A stretch of 64,000 bases of DNA from Pseudoalteromonas luteoviolacea (GTDB taxonomy: Bacteria; Pseudomonadota; Gammaproteobacteria; Enterobacterales; Alteromonadaceae). Made by a program: the position numbers and the translations under genes. The stretch spans positions 76,735-140,734 of the forward strand of contig NZ_MAUJ01000003.1 in the NCBI RefSeq assembly GCF_001696455.1, in the 5' to 3' direction. The first letter of the stretch is position 1; the number at the start of each line of letters is the position of its first letter. Positions 9,328 through 17,690 of this stretch are shown here, piece after piece. Below the pieces are notes generated by a model that was not told the origin of the DNA, did no database searches, and worked only from the letters and a program-made list of their open reading frames with translations.

Positions 9328-9486
9328 TCAGACCTCTTGGTAACATGCATAGCGAGTACGGCCTGTTACTGAATAGCACTCGGTAACATTAACACCATCG
9401 GCAAATTCGTTCGTTTGACCTTGTGTAAGTGAGTTGTTGTTATCTGAAGATTTCTTGATACTTTTTTTGCGTAATGCGCATTCCAT
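9328..9486 (-). CDS. putative RiPP/bacteriocin-like precursor peptide
   Basis: 52 aa from an ATG at 9484-9486 with GGAG 6 nt upstream. The N-terminal half (L-R-K-K-S-I-K-K-S-S, ending in F-A-D-G around residue 31) lines up with the leader of the peptide coded at 39583-39792 (L-N-K-K-K-I-K-S-L-S, ending in V-A-G-G). The 21-residue C-terminal part has two cysteines (C37, C48) and several Ser/Thr. A conserved basic leader before a short variable Cys-containing core is how ribosomally made, modified peptide precursors look. No maturase or protease-exporter gene is visible nearby. This gene was read directly from the sequence. Its function is inference. Confidence 0.55.
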   Translation of the reverse strand: MECALRKKSIKKSSDNNNSLTQGQTNEFADGVNVTECYSVTGRTRYACYQEV

Positions 9487-10047
9487 CACACGCTCCATTT
9501 TTATTATTATTATATACTTGCTGCATCAATCTAATGCTTAGCATCTAAAATGTAAACAAAAATCTTATTTCGTCTTTTGTCAAATTAGGACGAAATAAAA
9601 ATAGTACAGATAGTCATTTGGACATGAAATATAACCAATAGAATTTTAGATCTCAAAATAGTTACTAATATTCATGATCAAATTAAATAGGTAGGCGGTT
9701 TATATTGAGGTTCATTATAAGTAAAAACCAGTCTACACAACTGATTTAAACAGATTAATATTTTTGAATTAAAAATACATTTTTTGCGAATTTTTTCAAC
9801 TGACTATTTGCAAATTCGAGGAGTGGAGTATTTATTATCTAGTTAATAAACCAATCAGAATGGGATCTATCAATGAAAGCACATGGCGATCTGCCCCAAG
9901 TACACGCTTTTTACTGTCACACTGCATTTGTATAAATAACTTAAGGCTCAAAAATGCCTGCTATAACACGGTATTTAAGTCACAATGAAACTTCGGTATC
10001 AAGGCCAAACCGCCTTAACCAAAGAACAGTAGGCACATATAAGTCAA
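9487..10047. other. intergenic, strongly AT-rich, no gene
   Basis: About 560 bp upstream of the leader-peptide gene with no supported coding frame; only very short frames without ribosome sites. It probably holds the peptide promoter. Confidence 0.5.
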
Positions 10048-10287
10048 TTAGTTAAGAAGCGCAAAGCGTAGATTAAACACACCTGTGGTAACTTCTTCGA
10101 CCTCAATTGCCGCCGAGTTTCGATACAGGTTTAGCTCAGTTAACAGCTTAATGCGATCTTGCTCCGACACTGAATCTTCGTCAACCAATAGCGTCGCATT
10201 GATATGATGTTTGGTCAGGTCTGAGTTCTCAACCGCATCCACCGCATACTCATCAAAATTTATTTGCTCAATTAGTTTTTGGTCCAT
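10048..10287 (-). CDS. small hypothetical protein
   Basis: 79 aa, acidic (MDQKLIEQINFDEYAVDAVE), with no membrane segment. The C-terminus (A-A-I-E-V-E-E-V-T-T-G-V-F-N-L-R-F-A) looks like two beta strands. No family is recognised. The upstream ribosome site is weak. It is flanked by AT-rich non-coding DNA and is probably monocistronic. The biased amino-acid composition and lack of a competing frame support coding. Confidence 0.5.
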   Translation of the reverse strand: MDQKLIEQINFDEYAVDAVENSDLTKHHINATLLVDEDSVSEQDRIKLLTELNLYRNSAAIEVEEVTTGVFNLRFALLN

Positions 10288-10513
10288 AGCCTGTCTTTAT
10301 TGCAAGTTACTAAACAACAATAACTATATAAAAGTCCTTTCCTCTCAACTATTACAAAGTATTACACGTGAATAAAAAATAGTCTACCCACATTTATTTC
10401 TATCTTCTTGATAAAAAAGTCAAACAAAATACTGATTTAAAACGTGCTTTATTAATAAATAGCGTACTAATCAACCATGACACGGTCTAATCTACTCGCA
10501 ATATTAAGCGCTC

Positions 10514-11062
10514 TTATGCTTTCTTGGTTATAATTTCAACTTTAATAATTTCGTTAGTCTGAGGCAAAAAGTAAAGTAATAACTCCAATTTAGGCGGCGC
10601 ACTTTTATGCTCAGAAGTAAAGGTGACGCGAACAATTTCTCTATTGAAGCTTTTTTCAATTTTGACAGTTGTTGCGGCGTCTTTTTTCTCAACAAACCAA
10701 TCTATTTTCGCCCTTTGTTGAGAAAATTTAACGCCAAATCGTAGACCTAGCTTGTTCGGCGCATGATAAATGCCAAAGTAGTTAGCCAGTGCAAGTATTT
10801 GGGACTGTTCATCATCTTCAAGATTCAAAGCAATAAGCGGCTGCCTAGTACTTTTATCATCGCAGCTATCAAACCCATAAAGAAGTGAGTGGAGACGCAT
10901 TGACCCCTGAATGCGCTCGATGCGATACCCTCGGCAGATAGAATAAGCAGATACAATTGGAGAGATATCTACAGCACCATCAGAACTTGTGAGCCTAAGC
11001 TCTGTCGCCCAAGCCTCAAAGTGTACTGTACCAATAAGCAACCAAACAATAGCAAACCACAT
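10514..11062 (-). CDS. hypothetical exported protein
   Basis: 182 aa. The N-terminus MWFAIVWLLIGTVHFEAWAT is a plausible signal peptide with cleavage after A-W-A, so the mature protein should be periplasmic or secreted. It has two cysteines (C43 and C67) that could pair. The C-terminal half is beta-rich (V-K-I-E-K-S-F-N-R-E-I-V-R-V-T-F and K-L-E-L-L-L-Y-F-L-P). No family is recognised. It stands alone between AT-rich spacers. Confidence 0.55.
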   Translation of the reverse strand: MWFAIVWLLIGTVHFEAWATELRLTSSDGAVDISPIVSAYSICRGYRIERIQGSMRLHSLLYGFDSCDDKSTRQPLIALNLEDDEQSQILALANYFGIYHAPNKLGLRFGVKFSQQRAKIDWFVEKKDAATTVKIEKSFNREIVRVTFTSEHKSAPPKLELLLYFLPQTNEIIKVEIITKKA

Positions 11063-11699
11063 AACTTTATTGTGTTGTTTTGACTAGTAAGCAAGTGACA
11101 GCCTTGTTGCTTGATTAATTGCCAATTCCAGAGTGAATGAATCATATACTCAGTGTATTGATAACGTGCTAAAAAGCAAGCTCTTGAAACCTAGCTGTTT
11201 CAGGCGCTTAAAATTACAACCTTACGCTATTTAGTGATCATTTAAATGCGAACAATACCGTATTTTAAAAAAATAGAGCTAACTTATAAGAGAGTCTATT
11301 TGCTCGTTATTAACGGTTTATATAGCTTACGCTTGTGGTATAGAATCAATTAGCGTATCTAAACCCAATTCAATGTTGCATCAGTTAACTATCTTCACTT
11401 TTAAGCCATAGTGGACCACTCTTAATTAAGCATACTTATTTTTAGTTCTTCCAACAAAATGGTAGGCAATATATCAGCTCAACGTTTTCTAGCCACCTTG
11501 ATTGAGGCTTGGCTTCATTCACGCTGATGGTATGTTTGACATTATGTTAACTCTGGGGCCTTTTAGTTCTTATTCAGGCCTTGCCCCCATACACGATACC
11601 CACACATAAAAAACGGCCTGATTTAATCGTCCACTAACGACCTTATGAACACAGAGCAAAACCTCTTAGGCTGCCACCATGATCTGCACATTTTTCAAT
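11063..11699. other. intergenic, no gene
   Basis: No supported coding frame. Its right end borders the marbox-like site that precedes the SRPBCC gene. Confidence 0.5.
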
Positions 11700-11721
11700 A
11701 CAGCAAGAAATATCAAAAAAT
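11700..11721 (+). promoter_or_regulatory. marbox-like operator, copy 1
   Basis: The 19-mer GCAAGAAATATCAAAAAAT at 11703-11721 recurs exactly at 13396-13414. With the preceding ACA it fits the MarA/SoxS/Rob consensus AYnGCACnnWnnRYYAAAY except for two positions. It ends 58 bp before the SRPBCC start. A possible -10 hexamer (TTTAAA, 11736-11741) follows about 15 nt downstream, as in class II activated promoters. Confidence 0.6.
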
Positions 11722-11779
11722 GCTTCCTCAACTTCTTTAAAGTTGCTTTATCAACACAGCATCTATTCGAGGAAACATT

Positions 11780-12271
11780 ATGCAAATCACTAAGAAAGTA
11801 CAAATTAATAAGCCTGCTGAGCAAGTTTGGGACTTAGTCGCGAACCAATTTGATAAAGCGCATCTGTGGATGGGACCAATCCCCAATTCAGTTGCAATGG
11901 GTAGAGGAAAAGGACTAAGTGGAGCTCCTATGGAGGGCCGACTTTGTGACTTGAGCGACAACCCAAATGGGCCGAAGGTAAAAGAAGTCATTACTGAATA
12001 CAGTGAACAGAATAAAACGTTGGCATTTGATGTTTTGCCTGTAAACAACCCCAAAGTGATTCCTATTAAGCAAAACCATGTAAAAATGACCGTCCGATCA
12101 CTGGGTCAGAATAAATCAGAGGTCATCTGGACAGCATCCCCTCAACTAAAAGTGTTTGCATATCCATTTTACCCCTTGCTTAGACTGGTATTTCCTGTGG
12201 CTTTTGGCAAACTATTGAAAGGCTTAAAGGTGTATGCCGAAAACCATACACTGACCGCAAGTGCGGCTTAA
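11780..12271 (+). CDS. SRPBCC family protein
   Basis: 163 aa. It has the START/Bet v1-like opening (K-K-V-Q-I-N-K-P-A-E-Q-V-W-D-L-V-A-N-Q-F), a central G-x-G-x-x-R-like region (M-E-G-R-L-C-D-L), and a C-terminal helix (F-G-K-L-L-K-G-L-K-V-Y-A-E-N). SRPBCC proteins form a deep hydrophobic pocket for small ligands such as aromatics or polyketides; many act as cyclases or ligand carriers. GAGGAAAC precedes the ATG. The Rob-like regulator follows 34 bp later on the same strand. The upstream 19-bp box shared with the SDR gene suggests this protein belongs to that regulator's targets. The ligand is unknown. Confidence 0.82.
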   Translation: MQITKKVQINKPAEQVWDLVANQFDKAHLWMGPIPNSVAMGRGKGLSGAPMEGRLCDLSDNPNGPKVKEVITEYSEQNKTLAFDVLPVNNPKVIPIKQNHVKMTVRSLGQNKSEVIWTASPQLKVFAYPFYPLLRLVFPVAFGKLLKGLKVYAENHTLTASAA

Positions 12272-12305
12272 TGACTTCAATTAAAAAACTATGAGAGGTA
12301 TTGAG

Positions 12306-13160
12306 ATGGATCGTTTTTTAAAAAGTATTGAATATATAGAAGCCCATTTGAGCGAAAAAATAAGTGTGCATGAAATAGCTCAATCCTCACATTATTCAAC
12401 GTACCACTACAGCAGGGTGTTTAAGGCATTGGTTGGAGATACACCAAAAGAATATTTGCGTAAGCGCCGCTTAACCCTAGCGGCCAAGCGGTTGCTTACC
12501 GAAGAAGTTGGGATTTTAGAACTTGCGTTAGAATCCCAATTTGAATCACAAGAAGCATTTACGCGAGCTTTTAAGGCGCTGTTTGATATGACGCCAGCGC
12601 AATATCGCAAAATTAACGAACCTTTCAGGTTGCTCTATAAAAAACCGTTTAATGAAGCTGATTTAGACTTTTTACAAAATAACCTCAGTATGGAGCCGGA
12701 GATCGTTTCTCAGCCTGCGATGAAAATTGTTGGAATAGCCACTCAGTATGATGACGGAGACCTGAGTTTACCCAAACTCTGGTCAGGGTTTAGGCCATAT
12801 CGAGATAAGATCCCTAACAGAGTAGGCACTGACTTTTTTGGCATTTACGAATGTTATGAGGAATCAGAAGATGTAACTCGCTTTGTTTACATCTGCTCTG
12901 CACAAGTTGAGAACTTTGACGATGTTCCTGAGGGCCTAATTACAAGAGAGCTAGAAGCGCAAACTTACGCTCGATTTACACACATTGGACCATTATCAAA
13001 ATTAGAGGATACATTGCGCTATATATGGGGTAGTTGGTTACCAAAAAGCCAGTATGAATATGCGAATAAGCCCGATTTCGAGTTATTGCCTGCCAGTTTT
13101 AATGATGCCGACCCCAATAACAAAATCTATTTGAACATCCCAGTTACACAAAAAGCCTGA
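12306..13160 (+). CDS. AraC-family regulator with GyrI-like domain (Rob-like)
   Basis: 284 aa from the ATG at 12306, preferred because GAGAGG lies 7 nt upstream; an in-frame ATG at 12291 would add five residues. The N-terminal AraC-type domain (about residues 1-105) has two helix-turn-helix units (E-I-A-Q-S-S-H-Y-S-T-Y-H-Y-S-R-V-F and S-Q-E-A-F-T-R-A-F-K). The C-terminal part (about 135-284) resembles the GyrI-like/SOUL effector-binding fold. DNA-binding first and GyrI second is the arrangement of Rob, and the length is close to Rob's 289. Identical marbox-like sites precede the SRPBCC and SDR genes on either side, so it probably activates both in response to a small ligand. A strong terminator follows immediately. 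Confidence 0.88.
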   Translation: MDRFLKSIEYIEAHLSEKISVHEIAQSSHYSTYHYSRVFKALVGDTPKEYLRKRRLTLAAKRLLTEEVGILELALESQFESQEAFTRAFKALFDMTPAQYRKINEPFRLLYKKPFNEADLDFLQNNLSMEPEIVSQPAMKIVGIATQYDDGDLSLPKLWSGFRPYRDKIPNRVGTDFFGIYECYEESEDVTRFVYICSAQVENFDDVPEGLITRELEAQTYARFTHIGPLSKLEDTLRYIWGSWLPKSQYEYANKPDFELLPASFNDADPNNKIYLNIPVTQKA

Positions 13161-13177
13161 TTAAATCAGGCTTTTTT
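13151..13177 (+). terminator. intrinsic terminator after Rob-like regulator
   Basis: 8-bp stem AAGCCTGA (13153-13160) and TCAGGCTT (13166-13173), 5-nt loop, followed by a T-run. The stem overlaps the stop codon. Confidence 0.9.
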
Positions 13178-13392
13178 GCGTTGCAAATACAACCTTAGGA
13201 TGGTCGCATGGTTAAAAATAAATCCGAAAAGGGCTAGCTCACCCTTCGCGTGTCAATGTACTTTATCTCTGGCGAATTGAAGTCAAATTTGATCACATAA
13301 TAGCCGTCCATGTTGAAAGACCACAGAATCTAAATAAATCCGAGTTTAAAGGCATAAAAGTCGTCAAAACCACGTAGTGTGCAGCTGTAAAC

Positions 13393-13414
13393 ACCGCAAG
13401 AAATATCAAAAAAT
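13393..13414 (+). promoter_or_regulatory. marbox-like operator, copy 2
   Basis: Exact second copy of the 19-mer at 13396-13414, preceded by ACC. It ends 62 bp before the SDR start. TATTCT at 13430-13435, 16 nt downstream, is a plausible -10. Spacing to the gene nearly equals that of copy 1. Confidence 0.6.
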
Positions 13415-13476
13415 CGAACACCTAATTCACTATTCTATGGGCACTTAAACGAATTAAACGAACAGAGAGTAGAATT

Positions 13477-14385
13477 ATGATAAAGCGAGTATTAATTACC
13501 GGCGCCAACGCAGGTCTTGGGAAAGAAACAGCAAAGCAACTCGCGGCCCACCCTGAAGTAGAAGAGATCTACTTAGGTTGTCGAAACATTGACAAAGCAC
13601 TTGCGGCAAAATCGGAGTTAGAACGCATTACAGGTAAAAGTGTTTTCCGTATCATTCAAATCGATGTATGTGACCATTCTTCAATAAGGGCAGCAGTACA
13701 AACACTTGACCGCAGTATTGATGCACTCATCATGAATGCAGGCGGGACTGGTGGTAAAAGCTTTGACCGAATCAACAGTGATGGCGTTACCGAGATTTTT
13801 GCTGTCAACTTACTGGGTCATAGTCTACTCACTCAAGAGCTTTAAAGCTGGAAAACTAACAAAATTGCAATTTATGCAGGCTCCGAAGCAGCCCGTGGCG
13901 TAAAAGAAATGGGTATGAAAAGGCCTGATTTGCCAACCTCTTCTGAAGCAGAATTTGCCGCAATTTGTGATGGGTCATTTTTTGGAAAATCGCAAGATGC
14001 AACAGTACCTTATGGTTCAATCAAATACATGGGAGCACTTTGGATGTCAGCAATGGCAAGACAACATCCACAAATAAAGTTTATCACCATGAGCCCCGGC
14101 GCAACCACCGGAACAGAAGGCTTTAATACGCTTCCCATATTTAAACAATACATGATGAAAGGCATGATGCAAGTCATGCTGTGGCTTGGTAAAGTGCATA
14201 AAGTAGAAGTAGGTGCCGGTCGATATATTGAAGGGCTCTTTAATAAAGAGCTAAAATCCGGAATATTTTACGCCAGTAAAAAAGGGCTAACCGGTGCAAT
14301 ATCCGACCAAAGTACGTTATTTTCGGACTTAAGCAACGAAGCTTATCAAGATAACGCATATCGCGCGATCCAACGGTTTTTATAA
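13477..14385 (+). pseudogene. SDR family oxidoreductase, in-frame TAA
   Basis: One 303-codon frame carries a short-chain dehydrogenase interrupted by a single TAA at 13843-13845, with no frameshift. The first part has the cofactor motif T-G-A-N-A-G-L-G-K-E and the N-A-G-G loop. The second part, in the same frame, has the catalytic Y-G-S-I-K and the P-G-A-T-T-G-T segment. Translation as read would stop at 122 aa, before the active site, so the enzyme is dead unless the stop is a sequencing error or is read through. A restart at the ATG at 13909 would lack the NAD(P)-binding half. The conserved marbox-like promoter site upstream suggests recent inactivation. Substrate unknown. Confidence 0.8.
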
Positions 14386-14836
14386 TCTTTAGTCGCAGAC
14401 TTATAATCTATGTTGGGCAACTTAATCCGCCTTATAGACCAAACATAGTCATCTGCATGAATACGCTAGATAGCCCTTTTCTCACTCTAAATAAGGGCTT
14501 TTTTCATCATAGTGTCATGGTACAAAGCAAGAAAAGTTGAGGTTAAAAGGAATGAATTATACTCAAAGTCCTCGCTATGTACTTGTTCCTCTTTGTTTAA
14601 AGTCGATTTAATCAGGGCGGTTATTTTAACGGTCGTTTAAATTTGGTTTTTATACCAATCATATTCTTAAATATAAGCTAAAACACACGCAGCAATTTCA
14701 ACAGCATGAAGACTAACTCAGTATTTACACACTAAAGAAAGGAATATTTAAACTTGAAATAATAAAAAATATAAATAAAATAACAGCAAGTAGAGTCAAA
14801 ACTCTACTTTATGAATTAATTTATTAAGGATGAATC
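14386..14836. other. intergenic with terminator, no gene
   Basis: Apart from the hairpin at 14472-14504 no feature is evident. The right half is AT-rich and probably promotes the 104-aa gene. Confidence 0.5.
14472..14504 (+). terminator. intrinsic terminator after SDR
   Basis: AGCCCTT (14472-14478) pairs with AAGGGCT (14493-14499), followed by six T. Confidence 0.75.
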
Positions 14837-15151
14837 GTGAAAAAATTATTAATTGGTTTAGCTGCACTTTGTGCATTCAATAGTTCTGCACAGACAGATG
14901 AATTATCAGCAAAGATCTTATCCAATAAGATCAAGATTGTTGCATTTGGTGAGAGTGGTTGGGACGCTAGGTGGAGAGAGCCTACGTGCAGCGTAACAAA
15001 AACAGACAAAGATGAGTCTGGTCGTCCATACATGTATAGCCACTACGACATGTGTACTTGCCAAAATAGTATCGCCGCCAAATACCTAATTGAAGACACT
15101 CAAGATAATCCGCAGCATGAATTAGTTGTTTGTTACGTAAATAACAATTAA
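14837..15151 (+). CDS. small secreted hypothetical protein
   Basis: 104 aa from a GTG at 14837 with AAGGA 7 nt upstream. The N-terminus KKLLIGLAALCAFNSSAQ is a clear signal peptide, cut near S-S-A. The mature part has four cysteines (one in E-P-T-C-S, a close pair in D-M-C-T-C, and V-V-C-Y near the end), which suits two disulfides in an exported protein. No family is recognised. A perfect 11-bp hairpin follows at 15164-15190. The next gene is a DsbB-like membrane protein 300 bp on, but with its own spacer, so a functional link is only a guess. Confidence 0.65.
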   Translation: MKKLLIGLAALCAFNSSAQTDELSAKILSNKIKIVAFGESGWDARWREPTCSVTKTDKDESGRPYMYSHYDMCTCQNSIAAKYLIEDTQDNPQHELVVCYVNNN

Positions 15152-15163
15152 TATTTTTGCCGT

Positions 15164-15190
15164 CTGAGGCTGGGTAAGTCCCAGCCTCAG
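15164..15190 (+). terminator. 11-bp hairpin after small secreted gene
   Basis: CTGAGGCTGGG (15164-15174), loop TAAGT, CCCAGCCTCAG (15180-15190). Perfect stem, but no U-run follows, so termination is less certain than the structure. Confidence 0.5.
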
Positions 15191-15455
15191 CAACTCCTTT
15201 ATTGCGACCTAAAACCTCTAGCAATCTATTACTCATAAAATTCGAAGCAAAATTATCTATCAAGAACTAGTCCACTTGTCGCTCTTCACTTGGCAAACCG
15301 ATTCTTATTTTTTGCCTTTAAACACTTTACCAAAAGATAAAAAAGTTATAAGTTAAAACAATTAGGAATAAAAACTTACCTAAACCCACCTCAAAGTGTT
15401 ACACTATAACAATAATCGACCCAGTTACGGGTTAAAATAGCTTTACAGGTTCAAA

Positions 15456-15854
15456 ATGGTACTTCTTCAATTAGAAACATACATTAAACATCACAAAATT
15501 ATTGCGCTTATTGCAGTGCTCATCAGTATCTCGGCCTGGGCGGTCGAATTAGCTGGTGTTGTCTACGTTTGCCCTTATTGTCGCGCACAACGTACAGTCA
15601 TCGGCTTATTAGGTATTCTGTTGATTTTACCTACCGCCTATCACTGGATCACAAAGTATATCGCCTTAGTTATCGGCTTTTTTGGCGCCGTAGTTGCCGC
15701 AAATCAACACTTTATGGGTTGGAAGAAAATCTCCGCGGGTACATTCAACTTTCACGAGCACATTGCGATGGACCCATTTTTATTGTCAGGCTTCGCATTG
15801 ACAGGAATAATTGGCCTAGTTTTTTTGATACTCCAGCAAACAAAATCAAGCTAA
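15456..15854 (+). CDS. DsbB-like integral membrane protein
   Basis: 132 aa with four hydrophobic segments (about residues 16-34, 46-62, 67-84 and 108-128) and a C-P-Y-C-R motif after the first, as in DsbB-family quinone-linked thiol oxidases. DsbB normally has a second cysteine pair in the second periplasmic loop; here that loop (about 85-107, N-Q-H-F-M-G-W-K-K and F-N-F-H-E-H) has no cysteine. It is therefore a shortened relative: it might oxidise a partner directly or have another role. It is convergent with a DUF1353 gene, with a shared terminator between them. Confidence 0.68.
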   Translation: MVLLQLETYIKHHKIIALIAVLISISAWAVELAGVVYVCPYCRAQRTVIGLLGILLILPTAYHWITKYIALVIGFFGAVVAANQHFMGWKKISAGTFNFHEHIAMDPFLLSGFALTGIIGLVFLILQQTKSS

Positions 15855-15870
15855 TCTACTCAAGCATAGA

Positions 15871-15894
15871 AAAAGGAGGGATTTGCCCTCCTTT
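15871..15894. terminator. bidirectional terminator
   Basis: AAAGGAGGG (15872-15880), loop ATTTG, CCCTCCTTT (15886-15894), with A-run and T-run flanks. It lies between the convergent DsbB-like and DUF1353 genes. Confidence 0.75.
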
Positions 15895-15908
15895 ACACTT
15901 CCGTTATT

Positions 15909-16355
15909 TTACAGCCCGTACACGCTAGGTTGCCTGCCATCATTGATGATTTTGTTTTTCAACTCTGCTTTGTACGCTTCGTCATCAAGATCATTCTTCC
16001 AGTACCAACGTCCAAACTGCTCAACGGCAATTCTCATTAAGGATGCTTTCGCATTGCTTACCCCAGCGCTACGCAGCATGTCATAAAAGAGCCCGTCCGC
16101 AGCGACTCTGTCGATTTCATGCGTATGATAAAGCCAGTCATGCACAAGTGCCGCTTTCATGTATCTTGGATTAAATGGGGTGCCCACGAAGTAATAGGCA
16201 AGCGTGGGAATACTTGCGCCATCATACTGAAAGTACTTTGGTACCCATCGAACTTGCCCGTCATGCTGATAAGGAAAGTCTTCGATAAGTTCATATGCTG
16301 TTTCAAGTTTATTTGAATGCGTTACTAACACGGGTTTAAGGTTAAGCACGTCCAT
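15909..16355 (-). CDS. DUF1353 domain-containing protein
   Basis: 148 aa. The core Y-D-G-A-S-I-P followed about 30 residues later by A-A-L-V-H-D-W-L-Y is the signature of DUF1353, a small family often found in phages and tail-associated loci whose conserved His/Asp suggest a metal- or peptide-related activity that is not established. After it comes a helical C-terminus (A-V-E-Q-F-G-R-W-Y-W). AAAGGT precedes the ATG. No phage genes lie nearby, so it may be a stand-alone chromosomal copy or a leftover. Confidence 0.8.
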   Translation of the reverse strand: MDVLNLKPVLVTHSNKLETAYELIEDFPYQHDGQVRWVPKYFQYDGASIPTLAYYFVGTPFNPRYMKAALVHDWLYHTHEIDRVAADGLFYDMLRSAGVSNAKASLMRIAVEQFGRWYWKNDLDDEAYKAELKNKIINDGRQPSVYGL

Positions 16356-16796
16356 GGTTTACCTTTTGGAATTGTCCATCAATTTATAACGCGATTAAAT
16401 CAAAAAGATGTGTCATTTTTGTGCTTAGAAATGATTTAACCCAGTCATGACTACAAAAGAAAAGGATGGCAGCCCAAACAAAGGGCTGCCACATAAGCTC
16501 AGCTCTGGAAAAGTATATATTTTTGTTATTGTGACTTTGATATGTGCCAACAAAGTTCTCCCCGAAATAGCTTTTGTTGGCATCCAGAACTCAGTTATTT
16601 CAACTTTCTACTTTGTATACGAACCAACCCATATTAGGTACACACTTAAACCAAAGTCAATAAAAAACTTTGCAGTACGCGTATAAAATGTAAACGTATT
16701 TTCAAACTTTCCTTCTTTCAACCGGACATTCGATGACCTATTCGCGATGCACGTGAATGGTACTATGTTATAAAAATCATACATATAGAGAAATAC
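16356..16796. other. intergenic with minus-strand terminator
   Basis: Two overlapping weak frames occur here, one per strand, and neither has a convincing ribosome site. The hairpin at 16467-16491, with a T-rich tail on the minus strand, hints that some leftward transcript ends here. Confidence 0.4.
16452..16491 (-). terminator. hairpin with T-rich tail (leftward)
   Basis: Perfect 9-bp stem TGGCAGCCC (16467-16475) and GGGCTGCCA (16483-16491). Read leftwards it is followed by TCCTTTTCTTTTG. Confidence 0.6.
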
Positions 16797-17342
16797 ATGT
16801 CCAATGTTCAAGAAGTAGTACACAGGTGTATTCATCCACTGACCAAAATAACATCTAACCAAGCTCGTTGGGTAAACAAGCACGGCTCATTAAAATTAAA
16901 AGATCTTGTTCCTGAAGGCGATTTTCAATGGCAGCTTGCTTTAGATCCTTGCAATGATAAAGCCGCGACTTTACACAGCATCAAACTTGCCCCCTCGTCT
17001 TCGTTTACAAATAGAGCGAATATAGATCAAGCTGCAACACTCACGTTAAAATTACATATGCAAGATCCACATTGGGAATTTACTGAGATCATTTTTAATC
17101 CTGATGCGTCTACACGTGTATACACTGAACTGCCACAGCACGATGCTCCCATAGGCAACTTAATAATGGCTCAAGTAGATCTAGCTGATAGAAAGTTAGC
17201 CACAATTACCATTCATATCCCTAGCCAACACCCACAAATGGACTTATCACCTAGCTCACCAGTTTTTGAGTTTTTTGTTCGAGGTAAGCATTTGCAAACA
17301 GGTCAATATTTCTGCACGGAAGAAATCAACATACTCACATAG
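16797..17342 (+). CDS. hypothetical protein
   Basis: 181 aa, cytoplasmic by appearance, with no signal peptide. It is beta-rich with alternating hydrophobic patterns (A-T-L-T-L-K-L-H-M-Q, L-A-T-I-T-I-H-I-P, F-E-F-F-V-R-G-K), suggesting an all-beta fold. No family is recognised. AGAGAAA lies shortly before the ATG. An 8-bp hairpin follows the stop at 17365-17389. It appears monocistronic. Confidence 0.6.
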   Translation: MSNVQEVVHRCIHPLTKITSNQARWVNKHGSLKLKDLVPEGDFQWQLALDPCNDKAATLHSIKLAPSSSFTNRANIDQAATLTLKLHMQDPHWEFTEIIFNPDASTRVYTELPQHDAPIGNLIMAQVDLADRKLATITIHIPSQHPQMDLSPSSPVFEFFVRGKHLQTGQYFCTEEINILT

Positions 17343-17690
17343 CTTATTCTTATCACCAAACCGATGAGGCGTAACGCTAAAACGCCTCAACACTTGTTTT
17401 CCTTGCCCGTGTCGAGCGCAACCGGCAACTTATGATGTTTTCCCTATATCAATACTCACTTCATTTTGGAAAAATTGTTTAAACGTTTTTCTTGGGCTGA
17501 AGTTTCGATAATCCTTTTTCTTATATAACTCTGCCTACTTTTTAGATATCAGACAACGCCTACCTGGCAATCAGTAAGCCACCTTTCTCTTAACAGCGCA
17601 GCCTATTCTCATTCTATCGATTAAACAGTTTTTTATTCGGTTGTAACGATTATACTGGTTTTGTACTTAACAAAATGCGGGCGTATAACA
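17343..17690. other. intergenic with hairpin
   Basis: TGAGGCGT (17365-17372) pairs with ACGCCTCA (17382-17389) and probably ends the preceding gene. The rest should hold the promoter of the sugar dehydrogenase. No coding frame is supported. Confidence 0.45.

Noticed and set aside
16447..16686. 79-codon plus-strand frame
   Set aside because: It contains the 16467-16491 hairpin within its coding part and overlaps the minus-strand frame; no ribosome site or family.
16608..16883. 91-codon minus-strand frame with a hydrophobic end, upstream of a T-tailed hairpin
   Set aside because: No ribosome site, no convincing start, and it overlaps the better-supported gene at 16797. The hairpin keeps a small doubt open.
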